Shown one piece after another: positions 12,312 to 15,620 of a stretch of DNA of 15,620 bases. The DNA comes from Pseudomonadota bacterium (GTDB lineage: Bacteria; Pseudomonadota; Alphaproteobacteria; Sphingomonadales; Sphingomonadaceae). Positions within the stretch are counted from its first letter, which is position 1, and every line of letters starts with the position of its first letter. The stretch covers positions 1 to 15,620 of the forward strand of contig JAFABD010000012.1 in the NCBI GenBank assembly GCA_023426225.1. The letters run 5' to 3'. The notes beneath the pieces were generated by a model. That model had not been told where the DNA came from and made no database searches. It saw only the letters and a program-made list of their open reading frames with translations. Position numbers and translations under genes: made by a program.

Positions 12312-14232
12312 CCTGCTGCTCTGTACCGCGCCGGTGATGTCGGTCGTCGGTCCGTCGATCGGGCTTGCGCTGCTCCAGGCGGCGGTCGAGGCGCGGGGGC
12401 ACCTTGTCGAGACGCTCTACCTCAATATCGACTTTGCCGAGGCCTGCGGGCTCGACCTCAACGAGCAGCTTGCCGAGCGGACTCCGGCCGAACTGCTCGT
12501 CGGCGACTGGATCTTTCGCCCGGGCGTGGGGCCGGGGGGAAGCGCCGAGGCGCAGGCGGCGCATGACCGGGCGATCGCGGCGCTGTGCGCGCGCCGGGGC
12601 ATCCCCGACCTGCACCCGTTGTGCGACACGCTCGCCCCCGCCTTCGTCGCCGCGGCGGCGCGCCGGATCGCCGAGCGCGCGCCGGCGATCCTGGGTTTCA
12701 GCACGATGTTCCAGCAGACGATGGCGTCGCTGGCGATCGCGCGTGCCGTCAAGGCGCTCGATCCGCGGATCGTCATCGTCTTTGGCGGCGCCAACTGCCA
12801 CGGACCGATGGGGCGGGCGTTGCTGCGCAACTATCCCCAGATCGACCATGTGTTTACCGGCGAGGCCGATTTCAGCTTTCCGCAATGGGTCGACCATGTC
12901 CTCGACGGCGCGATCAGCGGGGCGGCGGTGCGCGGGATCGACGGCGATACCGGCGGTATCGGCGCGCTGAGCGATCCCGCGACGGGCGAGCCGGCGCCGG
13001 TCGTCGCGCTCGATGCGACGCCGATCCCCGAATATCGCGACTATTTCGCGCAGATCGCCCGGCTGAACGAACGCGAGCGGATCGAGGTCTCGCTGCCGTT
13101 CGAGGCGTCGCGGGGCTGCTGGTGGGGGCAGAAGCACCACTGCACCTTTTGCGGGCTCAACGCGGGCGGCATGGCGTTCCGCGCCAAGTCGGGCGGCCGC
13201 GTCGTGACCGAGATCGCGATGCTGCATGCCCGCCACGGCGTTTCGCGATTGGCGGCGACCGACAATATCCTGGGCCAGCGCCATCTCGACACGGTGATGG
13301 GGCCGCTTGCCGAGCTTCCCGCGCCGCGCCCGGCGCTGTTCTTCGAGGTCAAGGCCAATCTCGACGAGCGGCAGATGCGACGCGTGGCCGACGCCGGCGT
13401 CACGCACGTCCAGCCGGGGATCGAAAGCCTGTCGGACGCGGTGCTGCGGATCATGCGCAAGGGCGTGGGGACGCTCCACAATCTGCGCTTCCTGCGCAAT
13501 TGCCGCGAACTGGGGCTTTCGGTCACCTGGTCGATCCTGCACGGCTTTCCCGACGAGCCCGCCGACGCCTATCGCGACATGGCAGCGCTGGCGCCTGCGC
13601 TGACGCATCTGCCCCCGCCGACGGGGCTTTCGGCGGTACGGCTCGACCGGTTCAGCCCCAATTTCGAGCAGGCGGCGGCGATGGGGTTCACCGGGGTCGT
13701 GCCCGCGCCGGCCTATGCCGCGCTGCACGCGCTGCCCGAGGAAGAATTGCGCGCGCTCGCCTATTTCTTCGAAGGCGAGGCGCGCGGGGCGGCGCCCGAG
13801 GCTGCGATTGCGCTGCTGCGCACTGCGGTTGCCGCGTGGCGCGACGGCTGGGCAGGCGGGGCGCCCGCCCAGTTGGGCTTTGCCCGACTGGGTTCGGATG
13901 CCGGGATGGTGGTACGCGATACGCGCGCGATCGCGGGAGAGGCGCCCTATCACTATCTCGACCCCGTTGCGGCCGCGCTGATCGACGCGCTGCGCGAGCC
14001 GCGCGCGATCGACGCGGCGATCGACAGGGCGATGGCCGCGCGCGGCGGCGAGGGGCGATCTGCGTTCCTCCGTGCGCTCGATCAACTGCTCGCGACGCGG
14101 CTGATCGTCGAGGTCGACGGCGTCGCGCTCGCGCTGCCGATCGATACCGCAGCGGCGCGCCCGGGAACGCAGCAAAGCCCGCTCGGCGCGCTGACGGCGC
14201 CGATGCCCGCAACCGAAGCGAGGGTGCCATGA
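12301..14232 (+). CDS. cobalamin-type radical SAM RiPP maturase (C-methyltransferase family)
   Basis: The 643-residue protein matches the RiPP maturation radical SAM protein 1 pattern. An N-terminal Rossmann-like B12-binding region (about 1-215) includes the FSTMFQQ and FGGANCHG segments. The radical SAM core has CX7CX2C at C273, C281 and C284 within RGCWWGQKHHCTFCG. A LSAVRLDRFSPNF segment (about 445-457) and a variable C-terminal domain follow. Such enzymes typically methylate unactivated carbons, using methylcobalamin and SAM. ATG 12301 is chosen because GGAG (12291-12294) precedes it at six bases; the in-frame GTG at 12283 is weaker. It overlaps the previous gene by 11 bases and the next by four (ATGA at 14229-14232). 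The target residue in the precursors is unknown; Ile, Leu or Val side chains are candidates. Confidence 0.88.
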   Translation: MPPDLLLCTAPVMSVVGPSIGLALLQAAVEARGHLVETLYLNIDFAEACGLDLNEQLAERTPAELLVGDWIFRPGVGPGGSAEAQAAHDRAIAALCARRGIPDLHPLCDTLAPAFVAAAARRIAERAPAILGFSTMFQQTMASLAIARAVKALDPRIVIVFGGANCHGPMGRALLRNYPQIDHVFTGEADFSFPQWVDHVLDGAISGAAVRGIDGDTGGIGALSDPATGEPAPVVALDATPIPEYRDYFAQIARLNERERIEVSLPFEASRGCWWGQKHHCTFCGLNAGGMAFRAKSGGRVVTEIAMLHARHGVSRLAATDNILGQRHLDTVMGPLAELPAPRPALFFEVKANLDERQMRRVADAGVTHVQPGIESLSDAVLRIMRKGVGTLHNLRFLRNCRELGLSVTWSILHGFPDEPADAYRDMAALAPALTHLPPPTGLSAVRLDRFSPNFEQAAAMGFTGVVPAPAYAALHALPEEELRALAYFFEGEARGAAPEAAIALLRTAVAAWRDGWAGGAPAQLGFARLGSDAGMVVRDTRAIAGEAPYHYLDPVAAALIDALREPRAIDAAIDRAMAARGGEGRSAFLRALDQLLATRLIVEVDGVALALPIDTAAARPGTQQSPLGALTAPMPATEARVP

Positions 14233-15443
14233 CGGTCGAGGTCCGCCCCATCGGCGAGAATTGCAACATCAAGTGCGTCTATTGCTATCAGGAGGGCGTG
14301 CGCGCGGCGGGCAATGTCCGATCCGATTATCGCGTCGCGGCGATGATCGACCGGCTGGAAGCCGTGGGCGAGCCCTTCACGCTGTTCGGCGGCGAGATCA
14401 TGCTTGTCGACCGCGACGATCTCGACGCGCTGCTTGCCTATGGGCGCGAGCGGCACGGGGGCAGCGGGTTGCAGACGAACGGCACGCTGGTGGGGCCGGA
14501 CGATCTCGACCGCTTTGCCGATTACCAGGTGCGCCTGGGCATTTCGATCGACGGCCCCGGGCCGCTCAACGATGCGCGCTGGGTCGGCAGCCTGGCCGCG
14601 ACGCGACGCGCCACCGCGCGGACCGAGGGGCTGATCGCGACGCTGATCGAGCGCGGGCGGCCGCCGACGCTGATCGTCACGCTCCATCGCGGCAACGCCA
14701 GCGCCGCGCGGTTGCCGTTGCTGTGCGGCTGGCTGGCCTTTCTGGACCGTGCGGGCATCCGGCGGGTCCGGTTGCACCTGCTCGAGATCGACGATCCGGC
14801 GGCGGGCGAGGCGCTGGCGCTGTCGCACGAGGAGGGCCTGGCGGTGCTGCGCCGCCTGCGGTCGCTCGAACGCGGGTTCAGCGCGCTGCGTTTCGACCTG
14901 TTCGACGAGATCAAGGCGATGCTTCGCGGCGACGATGCGGCGACGTCGTGCGTGTTCCACCCTTGCGATCCCTATGCGACGCGCGCGGTGACGGGCGTGG
15001 AAGGCGACGGGCGGCTGACCAATTGCGGGCGCACGAACAAGGACGGCCAGGGGTATCTGAAGGCCGAAGGGCAGGGCTATCTGCGCCAGATCGCGTTGCA
15101 TCGGACGCCCTATGCCGAAGGCGGGTGTCGCGGGTGCCGGTTCTTCCTGATGTGCAAGGGCAATTGCCCCGGCATGGCCGAACAGGGCGACTGGCGGCTG
15201 CGCACGCGCGATTGCGCGGTTTGGCTGGGACTGATGACCGACGCCGAGGCCGAGCTTGTCGCCGAGGGCGAACGGCCGCTGAGCCTTGCTCCCGACCGTG
15301 CGGCGATCGAGGCGCTGGCGATCGCGGCGTGGCGCGAGGGGCTGGCGCCGACGATTGCCGCGTTGCGCGCGACGGTGAGCGCGGGTGAGGTGACGGTCGC
15401 GGTGGACGAACCGGCCGCCGATGCCGCAGCGGTGGCGGCATGA
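14229..15443 (+). CDS. radical SAM/SPASM peptide maturase
   Basis: The 404-residue protein is a canonical radical SAM/SPASM enzyme. The SAM-cluster motif is CX3CX2C at C12, C16 and C19, followed by FGGE (53-56) and LQTNGTL (81-87). The SPASM domain fits the full family pattern: CX14GX4C (C246, G261, C266), CX2CX5CX3C (C300, C303, C309, C313) and a final C329. It therefore probably carries two auxiliary 4Fe-4S clusters, as in enzymes that install thioether, C-C or C-O crosslinks in peptides. The precursors lack cysteine, so thioether formation is excluded; a C-C or C-O link, for example involving the conserved His, is possible. The start overlaps the upstream stop as ATGA, and the stop overlaps the next start the same way. 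A variable tail after about 345 may contact the peptide or a partner. Confidence 0.9.
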   Translation: MTVEVRPIGENCNIKCVYCYQEGVRAAGNVRSDYRVAAMIDRLEAVGEPFTLFGGEIMLVDRDDLDALLAYGRERHGGSGLQTNGTLVGPDDLDRFADYQVRLGISIDGPGPLNDARWVGSLAATRRATARTEGLIATLIERGRPPTLIVTLHRGNASAARLPLLCGWLAFLDRAGIRRVRLHLLEIDDPAAGEALALSHEEGLAVLRRLRSLERGFSALRFDLFDEIKAMLRGDDAATSCVFHPCDPYATRAVTGVEGDGRLTNCGRTNKDGQGYLKAEGQGYLRQIALHRTPYAEGGCRGCRFFLMCKGNCPGMAEQGDWRLRTRDCAVWLGLMTDAEAELVAEGERPLSLAPDRAAIEALAIAAWREGLAPTIAALRATVSAGEVTVAVDEPAADAAAVAA

Positions 15444-15620
15444 GCGCCCGGCTGTTGTGGCCGCGAAGCACGGGGGAGGGCAGCGCGCTGCTGCCCTGGC
15501 GGATCGGCTGGGCGAGCCCGCAGGCGCGTGACCTATGGGCACCGCGGCTCGCGCGGTTGCGCGACGTGGCGCTTTCGGCCGAGCTGGCGCTGGTGGCGCG
15601 CGGCACGGTCGGGCACACGA
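15440..15620 (+). CDS. unrecognised protein, N-terminal 60 residues (gene runs off the window)
   Basis: An open frame starts at ATG 15440, overlapping the TGA of the SPASM gene by four bases, and continues without stop to the window end. The visible part is rich in Trp, Leu, Arg and Ala (four Trp in the first 33 residues), with no signal peptide or membrane segment. I do not recognise the family. Tight coupling to the radical SAM genes implies a role in the same peptide pathway, such as leader binding, proteolysis or transport, but nothing seen here chooses between these. Confidence 0.7.
   Translation, partial: MSARLLWPRSTGEGSALLPWRIGWASPQARDLWAPRLARLRDVALSAELALVARGTVGHT

Noticed and set aside
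11920..14175. 751-codon open frame on the minus strand
   Set aside because: It lies opposite the radical SAM genes and shows no motif; the plus-strand frame carries the conserved cysteine motifs.
12585..14228. long plus-strand frame fused in front of the SPASM enzyme
   Set aside because: This stretch is an out-of-frame reading of the cobalamin-type gene; the SPASM protein begins at ATG 14229 with its family N-terminus.

Overview
The window is uniformly GC-rich with G/C-dominated third codon positions and no visible foreign-composition block. Protein style (DUF885, DUF1680/GH127, FCD-type GntR pairs, RiPP-type radical SAM enzymes) suggests an alphaproteobacterium of the Sphingomonas group. 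That placement is an inference from gene content and codon style, not from a marker gene. No tRNA, rRNA, insertion sequence or CRISPR array was seen.

Region 1 (1-2217) holds the 3' end of a PLP-dependent D-cysteine desulfhydrase/ACC deaminase-like enzyme and a SulP anion transporter with a C-terminal STAS domain.

Region 2 (about 2240-10311) looks like one catabolic regulon. A secreted GH127 beta-L-arabinofuranosidase-like enzyme is translationally coupled to a secreted DUF885 metallopeptidase-like protein. Facing them is a cytosolic M24 (prolidase/Xaa-Pro type) peptidase, divergent from a GntR/FCD regulator. A second, strongly similar GntR/FCD regulator follows, then a DapA/NanA-family lyase or deaminase. 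The same operator-like palindrome, ATCGTATACG(A/G)T, precedes the GH127 operon, sits between the M24 gene and the first regulator, and precedes the DapA-family gene. GH127 enzymes act on arabinosides such as those on hydroxyproline-rich plant glycoproteins, M24 enzymes include X-Pro peptidases, and one DapA-family branch deaminates a hydroxyproline breakdown product. I therefore propose that the regulon degrades arabinosylated, hydroxyproline-rich plant cell-wall protein.

Region 3 (about 10398-15620, running off the window) is a ribosomally synthesised peptide (RiPP) cluster I cannot match to a named class. Two small precursor-like genes (72 and 58 residues) have homologous C-terminal halves and identical last five residues, Ile-His-Ile-Asp-Ala. 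They are followed by three radical SAM enzymes in an overlapping operon: a CX3CX2C enzyme with a degenerate SPASM-like tail, a cobalamin-type RiPP C-methyltransferase homologue (CX7CX2C), and a classic radical SAM/SPASM enzyme. An unrecognised gene then begins at a 4-base overlap and is cut by the window end. Hairpins lie after each precursor gene and several dyads lie upstream of the first, which could set precursor-to-enzyme ratio and regulation. No exporter, protease or separate leader-binding protein is visible in the window.
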